This document shows, piece by piece, positions 26,223-35,592 of a DNA stretch of 46,377 nt (its first letter is position 1; every line of letters begins with the position of its first letter). Source of the DNA: Collinsella sp. (GTDB lineage: Bacteria > Actinomycetota > Coriobacteriia > Coriobacteriales > Coriobacteriaceae); assembly GCA_019425045.1 (NCBI GenBank), contig JAHYYI010000015.1, positions 1 through 46,377 on the forward strand, written 5' to 3'. The notes beneath the pieces are model-generated. The model searched no databases and was not told where the DNA came from. It worked only from the letters and a program-made list of their open reading frames with translations. Position numbers and translations under genes: made by a program.

Positions 26223-27132
26223 ATGGAAGTTTGTATACCAATGCCAACTCGCTCCGATGCGACTGGGGACAAACACGCTTTCCTTGTTATGGCTCATAAG
26301 GGCAATGAGGTTCTTTACACCCTGATGAGAGCCCTCGATGATGAACGAAACGGCATCTTAATCCATATGGATGCAAAAAAGCGGATGGAAAGAAAATCGC
26401 TTGTTGGCTTCTGTCAGTAAGACGGGGATCTTTTTAATTCCTCGTATCAGAGTCACTTGGGGCGCGTATTCGCAAATCGCCTGTGAACTCAGCTTTCTCA
26501 ACTCCGCAGTTGCAAAGGTACGCTATTCCTATTCTCACCTTTTGAGCGGTCAAGATCTTTCTATTTAAAGTCAGGACCAGATTCACTCATTCTTTGACTC
26601 TTGTGGAAGTAAAGCGTCCATTCGCTTCGAAAACCACAACAGGGACTATCGGAGAAGAATCGGTGAGCATGTTATCTAGAATACTTTCGGGATAAGCAAA
26701 TCTCAGGTTTTCTTACGAAAGATGGATGGCCTTCTATCGAGTCTTTTGCAGTGTTTTAGGAAGCCTGCTAGAGACTTGGAATTGATGAAAGTTGACAACT
26801 GGTTTTCAATCACCGTTGGCCTCGCTCGTTACCTTGTCAAGAATGCCTCGTCGATACGTTAGGTTTTCTGGGATTCTATGTGCGGCAATGGAATCTTCCT
26901 GCAAACTGAGGTTTGGGATGCGGGGAGTAGATTTAGATGCTTTCGAGCCCCCGGCGCTCAAAGGGATGATGCGATAATGCGGCTTATCGATTGGGGTGCT
27001 GATGAGTCACCCCGTGTGTTGGGAATTGCAGACTTAGAACGCATCAGGAATTCAAGAATGATGTTCGAGCGCAAATTCGATTCAGAAATCGATAGCAATA
27101 TCGTCAAAGCTATTAAATCAATGGTTGGATAG
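26223..27132 (+). pseudogene. Decayed Core-2/I-branching (GT14) glycosyltransferase
   Basis: Pieces of one GT14-type protein can be read in shifting frames: KHAFLVMAHKGNEVLYTLMR at the start, then RVTWGAYSQIACELSFLN and YSYSHLLSGQDLSI. A TAA follows where the family has IKSQD, and SQDQIHSFFDSCG continues after it. Later come NWFSITVGLARYLV and, at the end, MRLIDWGADESPRVLG with MMFERKFD. At least one nonsense codon and several frameshifts break it. It starts four bases after the acyltransferase and would have been the operon's last gene. The family transfers GlcNAc or xylose to form branches. Its loss would simplify the polysaccharide. Confidence 0.82.
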
Positions 27133-27302
27133 ATCTTTTTTCTAACAGTTTAAATAGCAGTTTATGATTCGGCGGTCGCGTGGCCCCCGAATGCTATGCT
27201 CCTCAGCCAAATAGAGAATATGCCCGAATGCTCACCCGAATCTATATTTGTCGACAATTCCTTCGGTTGACACTCGGGTGAATGGAACAGATGGATATGA
27301 AA

Positions 27303-27339
27303 GGAGAGACCCCTCGTGATGCTCGCGACGGGTCTCTCC
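27303..27339. repeat. Strong inverted repeat near a transposase-like remnant
   Basis: GGAGAGACCC and GGGTCTCTCC form a perfect 10-bp stem around a 17-nt loop that can itself partly pair. No U-tract follows on either strand. It lies in a region of broken frames between two pseudogenes. Confidence 0.5.
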
Positions 27340-27395
27340 GCCGACGAGCTCCCGTTGTTCGGCGAGGATGTCGACAAAGAAACTGCCGCTCATGA

Positions 27396-27620
27396 GTGAG
27401 AAGATTCGTCCCTCTAATGGGCATTGCTCTTGAGCGCTCCGCAAGCCGCCCGTGTCGGGATGCTCTTCTTCACGTCCAAGCGCCTCGCGTCCCAGTTGAG
27501 TACGAGGCCGAGCTGTGCGGCGCCAACAACAAGACCATCTCCGAATGGCGGAACCGCGTGCTCGCCATGGCATCCGGGCACTTGGACCGGAAAGGTAGGA
27601 CTCCATATCCAGATGACTGA
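27396..27620 (+). pseudogene. Probable transposase remnant (IS1595-like)
   Basis: Short overlapping frames encode FFTSKRL and then, one frame over, VEYEAELCGANNKTISEWRN followed by RVLAMASGHLDRKG. The pattern of a short helix-turn-helix followed by a WRxRV motif resembles the N-terminal part of IS1595-type transposases. The catalytic domain is absent. The match is from memory of the family and is tentative. Confidence 0.35.
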
Positions 27621-27641
27621 CGCGATTCACGCTACTTGGAG

Positions 27642-27683
27642 CGGGTAAAATAACACGCGCTATATTACACGTTATCTTACCCG
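27642..27683 (-). terminator. Hairpin after the transglutaminase pseudogene
   Basis: A 13-bp stem with one mismatch (CGGGTAAAATAAC against GTTATCTTACCCG) lies just past the minus-strand stop. No clear U-tract follows, so terminator function is only probable. Confidence 0.45.
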
Positions 27684-29627
27684 TTAAATCCTTATTTCAT
27701 TGATTAGGGTTGATTTGTCTAATCTAACCTTATCAGTTTTATTTGCTATAGACACTAGCTTCCAGCCCTGCGCGTAGGCTCCGCTTGCCGTGAAGATGCG
27801 CACGTTTGTGCCGTCCGAAGTGGAGACCCATTTCGCGTCGAGGGCCAGGCTGAGGTTGCCCGCTGAAGCTGTCGCGTATACGCCGTCCTCGCGCGCCTCT
27901 ATTACCCATCTCTGGGCGGCGGTGTCGTTCCTGGAAAACTGCTGGACGCTAGCCCCCGAGGAGAAGTTGGCGCTCTTCACGTCGAGTGCTAGGCCGGTTC
28001 CGGAGCAAACGATCTTGTACGCGCCGAACCTGCTGTCATAGGTGAGTCTGAAGCGCCCAGCTCCGGACCCGTTACGATTCCAGAGCTGGGCGTTCGCTCC
28101 GTTCTCCGGCGAACAGCCCGAGATGTCTTGCATCGTCATGCCCGACCCGGCTTTTTCTATCTCGTACTCGCCGTCGGGAACGATTTGTTCCGGTTTTGCT
28201 GCCTCACCTTGGTTTGTGCTTTTGAAGTTATACTTTGCGGTCCACTTGTTGCTTGATGTCATGGTGACGCTGGAAGCGGCGGTGAGGTAGGCCTTGGTGT
28301 CGTCTGCCTTCCACTCGCGTTGATTCATGGCGCAGACGATAATGCCGTTCTGGATGCCGCTGATGCTGGGCGGGAAGGACTGGTTGTCGGCATCGATAGA
28401 GAAGCCCTCATCGCGAACGTCAAGGTGTTTCTGAATTCGTTCGACATACCTGCGGCCCACTCATCAGCCTTACCATTACGTATAAAGTAGTTATCTTTAA
28501 GACTGGTAGAACGTGTAGCGTAGCTGTCGTCGGAATAAATATTTTCGTGCCCCGGATGCGCAATTGCCATGAGCTCGTCGGTGAGGCAGAAGTACAAATG
28601 ACGCTGATCTAAATCGCCGTAGAAGTTATCGGACGTATCGTCCCAGGTGCAGTCAACCTGATACCATTCGTCATCTAGCTTAACCGCATTCCACGTATGC
28701 CCATCATAGGTATCGCGGGTTTTGGCGTTTTCTATACCTGCAGCGGAAAGAAGTTTCGCATACGCTGATTCATGGGCTTGACACGTCCCAAGCCCCCTCG
28801 TAAGAGCGCTTTCTGCCGAGGACCACTTGAGCGAATTGTCGTATTCAAGTAGATTGAGAAGCCAGTCATGAAGATAGAGAGCCATTTCGTATTCAGTACC
28901 GTCTGCTTCTTGCTTGGCTTGTGACGCCGCCAGGCCAACAATGCTCGCAACGCTGGAATGCGCATCACCTGCAAACTGGATATATGTGTTAGTGCGCATG
29001 TAGTAAACGCCCGATGCCTTGTCCATGAGGTAAAAGCGGAAGTTATATGATCCGGTAGCCGCCGTTGTGAACGTAAAGTCGTGGCTAACGCACGCGTCGG
29101 TGTACTTTGACCACTCTCCGCGGCTTAGGTCGGCGACCGACTCGTAGACGTACTCGTTGGGGTTAGAGTACGAGGGCGCATCCATGCGGAAAAATGCTGC
29201 CACTACCGCCTGTTGCGCTCACATGAAAGGTCATTGGCTGTCCAAGTGCAGCATCGTTCCATTCGACGGTGAGGGTAACACTGCCGCAGGTGGCGCTATC
29301 GCTGTGCTGATACTCACTTGCTTTGGCCCTTGTGGCTTGTTCCGTATCAGGCGACATATCGGAAGTTAGGGAAACCTGAGGTTCAGCCCGATGTGAAACT
29401 GGATTCGCGGGATAGGAATCACTTTTAATGGACTCATTGCCAATCTCGCTTGTATCAATGCCGCCAGTCACGCTGCCGCCCGAATTGGCCGCTGCGCCAG
29501 TATCAAACTGCTCCAAGGTGTTTTCTTGCCGCCATCCTTCTTCCGCTATAACCCTTACAGGTATTGCTGCGCCAAGCATGGAAACGCAAAGAACTGCGCA
29601 GAGCGAGCGGTAAAAGACCCGTTTCAT
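27684..29627 (-). pseudogene. Frameshifted secreted transglutaminase-like/ricin-lectin protein
   Basis: Three consecutive minus-strand frames read as one protein. The first (from ATG 29627) has a signal peptide, MKRVFYRSLCAVLCVSMLGA, and a Ser/Thr-rich region ending at VSATGGSGS. The second continues with FRMDAPSYSNPNEYVYES and a transglutaminase core with all three catalytic residues: Cys in GLGTCQAHES, His in DGHTWNAV and Asp in YQVDCTWDD. The third holds a ricin B-like domain with QLW/QQF repeats and ALDVKS. A 1-bp shift near 29192 and another near 28425 break the frame. Removing one C at the first site restores GSIFRMDAP. Intact relatives would be exported and could act on peptides or cell-surface proteins. 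Confidence 0.82.
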
Positions 29628-29860
29628 AGCGGTGCCTCTCGATAAGGTAGGCGCCAAGGCCCGGAGGCGGCGCCAGGCCAACACTCCGTGTATATGTAAG
29701 TGGGGTTATTTTACGGTAACACCAGTCAACAACAGCGAACTTTTTGGACAGAGTTGGGGAGGGGATGGTTGGGGTTGCTTAGCACTGATTCGCTATTTGC
29801 AATTAAGTGAACAAGCTTAGAATTGCGATAAGAACGTTTCATCTTAATCGGGAGCCCACT

Positions 29861-30688
29861 ATGAAAGAACCTGCTGTTCTCTACCATTATACAAGCCTAG
29901 AAACACTGGCTTTGATTCTACGTTATCGGACTATCAGGTTCAGCCGATTAGATATGGTCGATGACCCACAAGAGCAACGTTCAGCCGACTCTCAAAATCT
30001 TGGAAAAATGAAACTCGTCAGCTGCTGGACTTCATCCGACGAAGAGAGTATTCCGATGTGGCGTGAGTATGCCGGAGCTGGATGCGGAGTAAGAATCCAG
30101 ATGAAGAGTTATCCGTTTAAGCAGTACTCTGTTTCAAATGAGAGCCTCAATAAGTTATCAAGTGAAGCGGTTTTGAATGCCCCTGGCGGTTCATTTGATG
30201 GCCTTCATCTACCACTCGAGGACTTTTGGGATAAGAATTACCTCTTTTTTGAAACGGCTCGTAATATTGAGATGCTTCACGAGGTCGAATACACAAATGA
30301 TGAGTCTCTTTTGTTTCCAAAGGTAATTAACGCATTTGAAAACGGCGGACTCGTGGCTGATTTAAATGCACTTGGAGTTCACAAAACAACTGCATGGTCG
30401 TATCAGAAAGAATGGCGCTATATCTTGACAGCCGTTCCTATAGGTATCGATTCCGTAATAACCGGACGACTAGATCAGATTGTCAGAGCAAATGATGTCA
30501 TACTCGATAAATGCGATCCCGGAATCCCACCCTATTACGATCTTGTTATCTCCGATGAAGCTTTTTCATCAATGAAGATCGTTTCTTCGCCAAAAATGAC
30601 ACCTGGCAACCGAGTGATTCTGAACACGTTGATAGAGAAATACGCACCCGGTATTGAGGTCGCAGAGAGCTCGATTGAACTTTCTTGA
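29861..30688 (+). CDS. DUF2971 family protein
   Basis: This 275-residue protein starts MKEPAVLYHYTSLETLALIL, followed by RTIRFSRLDMVDDPQEQ, SCWTSSDEESIPMWREYAG and GVRIQMKSY. These are the hallmark segments of DUF2971, a widespread cytosolic family of unknown activity that is often found in variable and defence-rich regions. A late WSYQKEWRYI motif is also conserved. I chose the ATG at 29861, preceded by GGGAG, over an upstream in-frame ATG without one. There is no operon partner on its left. Codon usage is AT-richer than in the glycogen region, which suggests horizontal origin. Confidence 0.8.
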   Translation: MKEPAVLYHYTSLETLALILRYRTIRFSRLDMVDDPQEQRSADSQNLGKMKLVSCWTSSDEESIPMWREYAGAGCGVRIQMKSYPFKQYSVSNESLNKLSSEAVLNAPGGSFDGLHLPLEDFWDKNYLFFETARNIEMLHEVEYTNDESLLFPKVINAFENGGLVADLNALGVHKTTAWSYQKEWRYILTAVPIGIDSVITGRLDQIVRANDVILDKCDPGIPPYYDLVISDEAFSSMKIVSSPKMTPGNRVILNTLIEKYAPGIEVAESSIELS

Positions 30689-30733
30689 GTCGACAACCAC
30701 GCGTAACCCAAAGATATCTCCGCGCTTGTCTAT

Positions 30734-30907
30734 GGCAAGATGCGCCGGCTTTCATTACCGATTGTTAATAACCGTGGCAATTAGGATAGGACCAAAACTG
30801 AAATTAGACTCGAAAGCCGTTCCAGATGAACTTCAAGGAAAAGGTGTAAGTGGACGACTGCTTAACTGGAGACATCATCCACTGCGGCACGTGTCAAGGG
30901 AGGAGGA
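30734..30907 (+). repeat. Leader repeat copy A
   Basis: This stretch aligns over about 170 bp with 31643-31818. Shared blocks include GCTTTCATT, CAATTAG, GACTCGAAAGC versus GACTCGGAAGC, TGAACTTCAAGGA versus TGAACTTTAAGGA, and CATCATCCACTGCGG versus CATCATCCAATGCGG. Each copy stands immediately before a different gene. In this copy the ATG of the shared start motif runs into a stop after seven codons. Confidence 0.6.
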
Positions 30908-30911
30908 GACA

Positions 30912-31553
30912 ATGGGTCTAACAAATCTACCTGAGTACATCTCAGCGATTGTGGCAATCATCGCGTTGCTCATTTCTTGTTACCAAGCTCGTCTCAGCAA
31001 TAAACAGTCTCTATTCAATCGACGTTTAAATATATGGATAACCGTCGATAGGCTCATGAGCGTTTACGCAAAAAACGCGAAGAACTTGGAACATGACGAC
31101 GAACCGCAAATGGCTATCGACCTACTATTTGTATGGCTGACTAACACCACGTACCTGCAATCAATCTCAGCCTCAATTAATATGGTGTTAGATGCCGACC
31201 TTCAACTTAAATTGCATTTAAAGCTTGATGAAATGAGATCGCTCGCCATGGAGGCGAAATTTTGCTTCAAAGGAAAGAGTGGAGAGGTGATTGCCGAATT
31301 CATAGAAGCTTATCAATCCCTTTTGTTTTCAATGTATCAGTATCAGATTCTATTTAATAAGATGCTCCAGAATGCAAGGGAATATCAATGGACGCTTGAA
31401 CAGGCTTCTGAAAAGTTACATGAGCCCGATCAACGGCAAGATCTCTTTGAAAGAGAAAGCACTCTTGCCGCATCATACAAGACTCTATGCCAGCTAAACA
31501 AGAGAGGTGCAATTCAGCGCCAAATACAACTAGCGGGTCCTATATGGCGCTGA
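30912..31553 (+). CDS. Small membrane-anchored protein of unknown function
   Basis: The 213-residue protein has one hydrophobic helix near residues 10-30 (ISAIVAIIALLISCYQARL), followed by a mostly helical, charged cytosolic part rich in heptad-like Leu patterns (LQLKLHLKLDEMRSL and beyond). AGGGAGGAGGAG stands five bases before the ATG at 30912. No catalytic motif is seen. The architecture of a single helix plus a helical sensor or effector part occurs in abortive-infection proteins, but there is no direct evidence of that here. Its upstream region is homologous to that of the next gene, so the two may have arisen by partial duplication or share a control element. Confidence 0.7.
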   Translation: MGLTNLPEYISAIVAIIALLISCYQARLSNKQSLFNRRLNIWITVDRLMSVYAKNAKNLEHDDEPQMAIDLLFVWLTNTTYLQSISASINMVLDADLQLKLHLKLDEMRSLAMEAKFCFKGKSGEVIAEFIEAYQSLLFSMYQYQILFNKMLQNAREYQWTLEQASEKLHEPDQRQDLFERESTLAASYKTLCQLNKRGAIQRQIQLAGPIWR

Positions 31554-31642
31554 GCTAAAATGGGTGCTTAAGACGGTCGATGCCGCACCAAACCTCAATG
31601 CCATTAGCCCTATGGGCAAAAACTCTTAAGCTCTAAAGTTGC

Positions 31643-31818
31643 GCAAGATCCGTCAGCTTTCATTGCTGCGGGTTTGAGAACGTTACCAATTAGAATATAA
31701 CCCAGTGCTGGAATAAGACTCGGAAGCTGACTCAGGTGAACTTTAAGGACGAATACATAAATAGTCAGATGTTCAGCTGGAGTCATCATCCAATGCGGTA
31801 TATGGCAAGGGAAGATGA
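31643..31818 (+). repeat. Leader repeat copy B
   Basis: This is the counterpart of the repeat at 30734-30907. Here the shared start motif is a GTG that opens the IS-split gene. The shared 3' part encodes the peptide pattern W-x-HHP-(L/M)-R-(H/Y)-(V/M)-(S/A)-RE-(E/D). A weaker, shorter echo (GTCAGCTTT...GTTACAAATTAGGTA) occurs at 36301-36358 before the OLD gene. Confidence 0.55.
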
Positions 31819-32134
31819 CCTCAATTTCAGTCATCTTTATAACTACGTAGAACAATTGGCAGATTCCATTAGCGGAATTGTCTCTACTCCACCTTTCAAT
31901 CAGTTTTTACTTGAATCCTGTCAGCTTTTGGCTAACTCGCTAGATCTAATTCATCAAGGTTACTTCGACGCCGCCTTTTATTCAGTTAGACAAGCTGGAG
32001 AGATCATCCTTGTCGGAACGTTGTTTTCGAATCTAGAAGAATCTGAGCGCAAGGCTAAATATGAGAAATGGGTCTCGCTCGACAGGTTCCCCTCATTTAG
32101 CGAACTGTCCAAAATGCTGCGTTCAAAAGATATT

Positions 32135-32142
32135 GAATATCG
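32135..32142. repeat. Target site duplication, left copy
   Basis: GAATATCG directly abuts the left IS end and is repeated exactly at the right end (33649-33656). Eight bases is the usual duplication length for IS256-family insertion. Confidence 0.85.
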
Positions 32143-33648
32143 GGTGGCGCGCGCAGACGTGGTGTAAGAGCGTCCCGAGGTCCGTCGCTGCAAGTCCCGA
32201 TGTTACTCCTTCTTGAGACCGCGCCTCTCGACTATCTCGTCCACTATCTCCCTGGCGCGCCGCCCGAGCGCGCGGCGCCTCCCCTCTGTCGGGGCCGGCC
32301 TGTCCGCGGGCTCGGCGAAGCCCTCGGCGGCCGAGGCCTCGGAGAACACGCGCTGCTGGGACCACTGTCCCTCGGTCTCCATGAGGCTCGCGCACGTCAG
32401 ACGCAGCATCGACTCCCTCGAGGGGAAGGACTGCACGACCCTGTAGCGGCGCTTGATCTCGCGGTTGGCACGCTCCTGGACGTTGTTGGTGCGGAGCTTG
32501 GCCCAGTGCGCCCTGGGGAAGGCCGTGAACGCCAGCGCGGAGTCCTCGGCCTGCTCGAAGACCTCGCCGGCCCTGGCGGACACCGACGCCACCCAGGGCG
32601 CCGCCTCGGCCCACACGCAGCGCGCGAGGTCGGGGTCGTCCTGGTAGACCGCGGCGTGCACGAGGTCCCTGACGGCCGCCTTGGAGTCCTCGGGCCTGCC
32701 CGAGCAGGCGCTCTGGAGGTTGCGCTGCAGGTGCGTCACGCAGCGCTGCCAGGCGCAGCCCTGGAACAGGCGCGAGACGGCGGCCACGAGCCCGGCGTGG
32801 CTGTCGGAGACCACGAGGCGAACGCCGGCCAGCCCGCGCTCGCGCAGCCCGCCGAGGAATGCCGCCCAGGAGTCCTCGCTCTCGGTGTCGACCACGTCGC
32901 AGCCCAGGAAGTGCTTGCGCCCGTCGGCGCCCAGCCCGATCGCGGTCACGACGCCCTGCGAGACGACCGACGAGCCGACCCTGCAGCTCATGTAGGTAGC
33001 GTCGAGCCACAGGTAGCAGCACGGCGTGCCCGACAGGTCGCGGCGGCGGAACTCCGCCACCTCGGCGTCGAGGTCGGAGCAGAGGCTCGAGACCTCCGAG
33101 CTCGACAGCGAGGATATGCCCAGCTTGGACGCCACGCGCTCGACCTTGCGGGTGGACACGCCGCATACGTACATCTCCTGCACGATGGCGGCCACCGAGG
33201 TGTCGACGCGCGACCATCGCGCGAGCATGCCCTCGGGGTAGTAGGTGCCGTGCCTGAGCTTGGGTATCTCGAGCTCCACGTCGCCCACGGCGGTCTTGAG
33301 CGACCTGGGGCGGTAGCCGTTGCGGCTGTTCTCCCTGCCGTCGCTGCGCTCGTTGCGGCTCGCGCCGCACATCTGCTGGGCCTCGGAGTCCATCAGCGCG
33401 TTCATCACGCTGCCCAGCACCCTGCACGCGAACTCGCGCGCGTCGCCGCACTCCTGCCAAAGCCTCGCCGCCTCGAGGGCCTCGTCGCGGCCGAGGCGCA
33501 GTACACTCTCTTCTTGGGGCATCGCCTTTCCTTCCATTCGTCACCTTCATTACTCCAACGACGAATTCTAGGCGGTGTCCCCTCCCTTTCAAGAAAGGGC
33601 GGAGGCGGGGCATGCCCCGCCTCTTACACCACATCTCTGCGCGCTACC
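32143..33648 (-). mobile_element. Intact IS256-family insertion sequence
   Basis: The 1506-bp element has 28-bp terminal inverted repeats that match at 24 positions. Both begin GGT(G/A)GCGCGC and end GTGGTGTAAGAG. It is flanked by a perfect 8-bp duplication and holds one full-length transposase gene. All parts needed for mobility appear present. Confidence 0.9.
32203..33537 (-). CDS. IS256/Mutator-type transposase
   Basis: The 444-residue DDE transposase carries the first Asp in YLWLDATYMSCR, the second in RLVVSDSHAGL, and the Glu in NNVQERANREIKRR. CAWQRCVTHLQRNL supplies the family C/H...RC-H signature. The N-terminal part has the usual helix-turn-helix region ending in SRNGYRPRSLKTAVGDVELE. 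ATG 33537 and ATG 33522 are both preceded by good ribosome sites. The gene is much GC-richer than the gene it sits in, which fits a recent arrival. It should catalyse excision and insertion of the element. Confidence 0.95.
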   Translation of the reverse strand: MEGKAMPQEESVLRLGRDEALEAARLWQECGDAREFACRVLGSVMNALMDSEAQQMCGASRNERSDGRENSRNGYRPRSLKTAVGDVELEIPKLRHGTYYPEGMLARWSRVDTSVAAIVQEMYVCGVSTRKVERVASKLGISSLSSSEVSSLCSDLDAEVAEFRRRDLSGTPCCYLWLDATYMSCRVGSSVVSQGVVTAIGLGADGRKHFLGCDVVDTESEDSWAAFLGGLRERGLAGVRLVVSDSHAGLVAAVSRLFQGCAWQRCVTHLQRNLQSACSGRPEDSKAAVRDLVHAAVYQDDPDLARCVWAEAAPWVASVSARAGEVFEQAEDSALAFTAFPRAHWAKLRTNNVQERANREIKRRYRVVQSFPSRESMLRLTCASLMETEGQWSQQRVFSEASAAEGFAEPADRPAPTEGRRRALGRRAREIVDEIVERRGLKKE

Positions 33649-33656
33649 GAATATCG
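33649..33656. repeat. Target site duplication, right copy
   Basis: The exact copy of GAATATCG after the right IS end. In the uninterrupted gene only one copy would exist and the frame continues through it. Confidence 0.85.
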
Positions 33657-34754
33657 AGACCTTCTTGAACAAATGCCCGAAATTGATGAGCTAATCAGCA
33701 AGCTCAATAAGAGGGCGAACAAGTATATTCACAAACAAGGCCACGAATCCTTTTATACCAAGCCTTACGAGGTGGTTCCCGAAAGCGCGAAGCATATTCG
33801 AGAGGATTTCACCGATTATTTCACAACTACTGTAAAGGTCTGTGCAATTTTTCGACTTGCCGTCGATCCTTTCCCCATATTACTGAGCGACCCCGAATGC
33901 GAATTCAGATTTCCTGATTTTATGACACTCGAATTCGGCCAGAGCTTTATTGATAATTGTTTGGGAAACGAGTTTGTTAAGCATTACATTGAGACGGATT
34001 ATTACCGCAATTGGGTGAATGCGATTAAGTCAACATTTCCTCAGTTGAAGGAGGCAACATATAATGTCTCAAACCTGCACTATATTGTTTTGACTAACAT
34101 CGAAGACATTCTTGATGAGCTAGATAAGTTAACGTTATATGACGCAACTGCCGTTTTATTCACTGCACTATTCTCAGAGAAAGTAATTGCCATTCATATA
34201 ACCGGCATGCTTGATGCATTTAGTAATTCGGCAAGACCATCAAGCGGTCTGCACCTTTCAGACATGAGTGATTACGCGAGTCAACTTGGCGGAGTCAACG
34301 TTCCACTCGCGGAGATCTGTCATCTCGCTAGTCTTGATACATCGCATGAGTTTTCTCCCGTTAGCTCATTCATTACTTCGTTTTCTATTGAGTCAGATTT
34401 TGTTTGCGTTGAAACCGATAAGCTTCTTGATGGCAAGGAAGTCGAGTTAGGCCGAAAAGCGGCAGATGAGCTTGATTGGCTTTGGAGCCGGATCAAAGCA
34501 GGCCAATGTGCCATGTTTGAATTAAAGGAAACGTCACTGTTCAAGTGGATTAAACAAAGCATGCAAGTAGAATGTCATCGCGTCTAGGCCGGCAAGAAAT
34601 AACTGATCGTGAGTACGTGCCATCCGACCCACCTATCGAGCTTCTTGGTGAGCTGGTTTGATTCGACGCGGATATTTGTCTTTACAATGTCTTATCCTCA
34701 ACTAATGAAACCTGCCGTAAACTAACAAATCCAATAGTGGGAAACGAGTGATGC

Positions 34755-35549
34755 ATGTTTGAATTAAACGCAAAGCAGGAGATGGCGCTATCCATTGTTT
34801 GGATGCGCCAAGACCAACTTCCGCTTGATCTGACAGACTTGGAAATCACGAAGCATCTCTTGGCGCTTCGCGATAGCGGAATGATATCTATGCAAACCGA
34901 TATGTCCAATACAATGGCATATGTTGAGGCATTGCGCCCTTCTGGACGCGAGCACTATAGTCGAACGCGCCAAGCCAGAAGAAGATTCAAGCGTATAAGC
35001 GATGGCGCAGACGAGCTTCTCAATATATTGTGCTGCGACGATAATGCTAAAGCTCAACAGGGGCCTTCATATGTAAGAAATCGAGTCGAAGATTATCGTG
35101 AATTGTCTCGCAATAGCCTATTGCGAGTTAAATGGTCAAGCAATATCCCTTATTTAGTTTCAATTACCGACGACGGGTGGAATTACTTCGAAGGATGGTT
35201 TCTGGACCAGGAGGTTCCAATGAATATCAATGTAAACCCCGTATTCACCAATAACGTCTCAAATAATCCGAGCATCTCTTCAACTTCAGCGTCCTCATCT
35301 ACTTCCTCGTCGACTATGAATTCAACTAATGCCATTCAGATGGTGCTTAAACTTGAACTAAGTGATGAAGACAGGAATGTCGCCCTGAGCGCAATCGCTG
35401 ATCTAGATAAATCCTCAAAAAGGGATGATAAGAAGGACTTTCTCGAAAAGATTGAAAAGCTTTCGGCTATCGCAAAGAACGTTGGCCCATTAGCGTCAAT
35501 TGTCATTCCGTTGATTGAAGCAGCCGTAAAACAATTTCTCGGGAATTAA
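34755..35549 (+). CDS. Uncharacterised protein with winged-helix-like start and Ser/Asn linker
   Basis: This 264-residue protein is unrecognised. Residues 1-70 contain helices and a short hairpin that could be a winged helix (LDLTDLEITKHLLALRDSGMISMQ...SGREHYSRTR). Residues 155-195 are a low-complexity Asn/Ser segment (NNVSNNPSISSTSASSST). The C-terminal 70 residues form charged helices and end in a hydrophobic one, IVIPLIEAAVKQFLGN, which could insert into or lie on the membrane. The gene is AT-rich and sits alone after the IS-split gene. The DNA-binding reading of the N-terminus is weak inference. Confidence 0.65.
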   Translation: MFELNAKQEMALSIVWMRQDQLPLDLTDLEITKHLLALRDSGMISMQTDMSNTMAYVEALRPSGREHYSRTRQARRRFKRISDGADELLNILCCDDNAKAQQGPSYVRNRVEDYRELSRNSLLRVKWSSNIPYLVSITDDGWNYFEGWFLDQEVPMNINVNPVFTNNVSNNPSISSTSASSSTSSSTMNSTNAIQMVLKLELSDEDRNVALSAIADLDKSSKRDDKKDFLEKIEKLSAIAKNVGPLASIVIPLIEAAVKQFLGN

Positions 35550-35592
35550 GAGTGGGTCTAAGTAGAACAACCATTCGTTACCGCGTATCGGG

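Larger units (their letters stand above)
31736..34587 (+). pseudogene. Gene of unknown function split by an IS256-family element
   Basis: The coding sequence runs 31736-32142, is interrupted by the IS, and continues 33657-34587 once one copy of the 8-bp target duplication is removed. Joining the parts restores a single frame (...KDIEYR then DLLEQMPEID...) of about 445 residues, with no stop or shift on either side. The product is mainly helical; residues 45-75 (LANSLDLIHQGYFDAAFYSVRQ) resemble the packed helices of HEPN-like proteins, which is only a suggestion. The start is a GTG within leader repeat B. The insertion looks recent because the remainder is undamaged. Confidence 0.8.

Noticed and set aside
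32200..33648. Long plus-strand frame that runs through the IS into the split gene
   Set aside because: The part inside the IS is antisense to the transposase. Only the part after 33656 is the real 3' half of the split gene.
32143..33648. IS ends limited to the 12-bp repeat GTGGTGTAAGAG
   Set aside because: Using only this inner match leaves no direct target repeat; extending to 28 bp puts both ends directly against the GAATATCG duplication.
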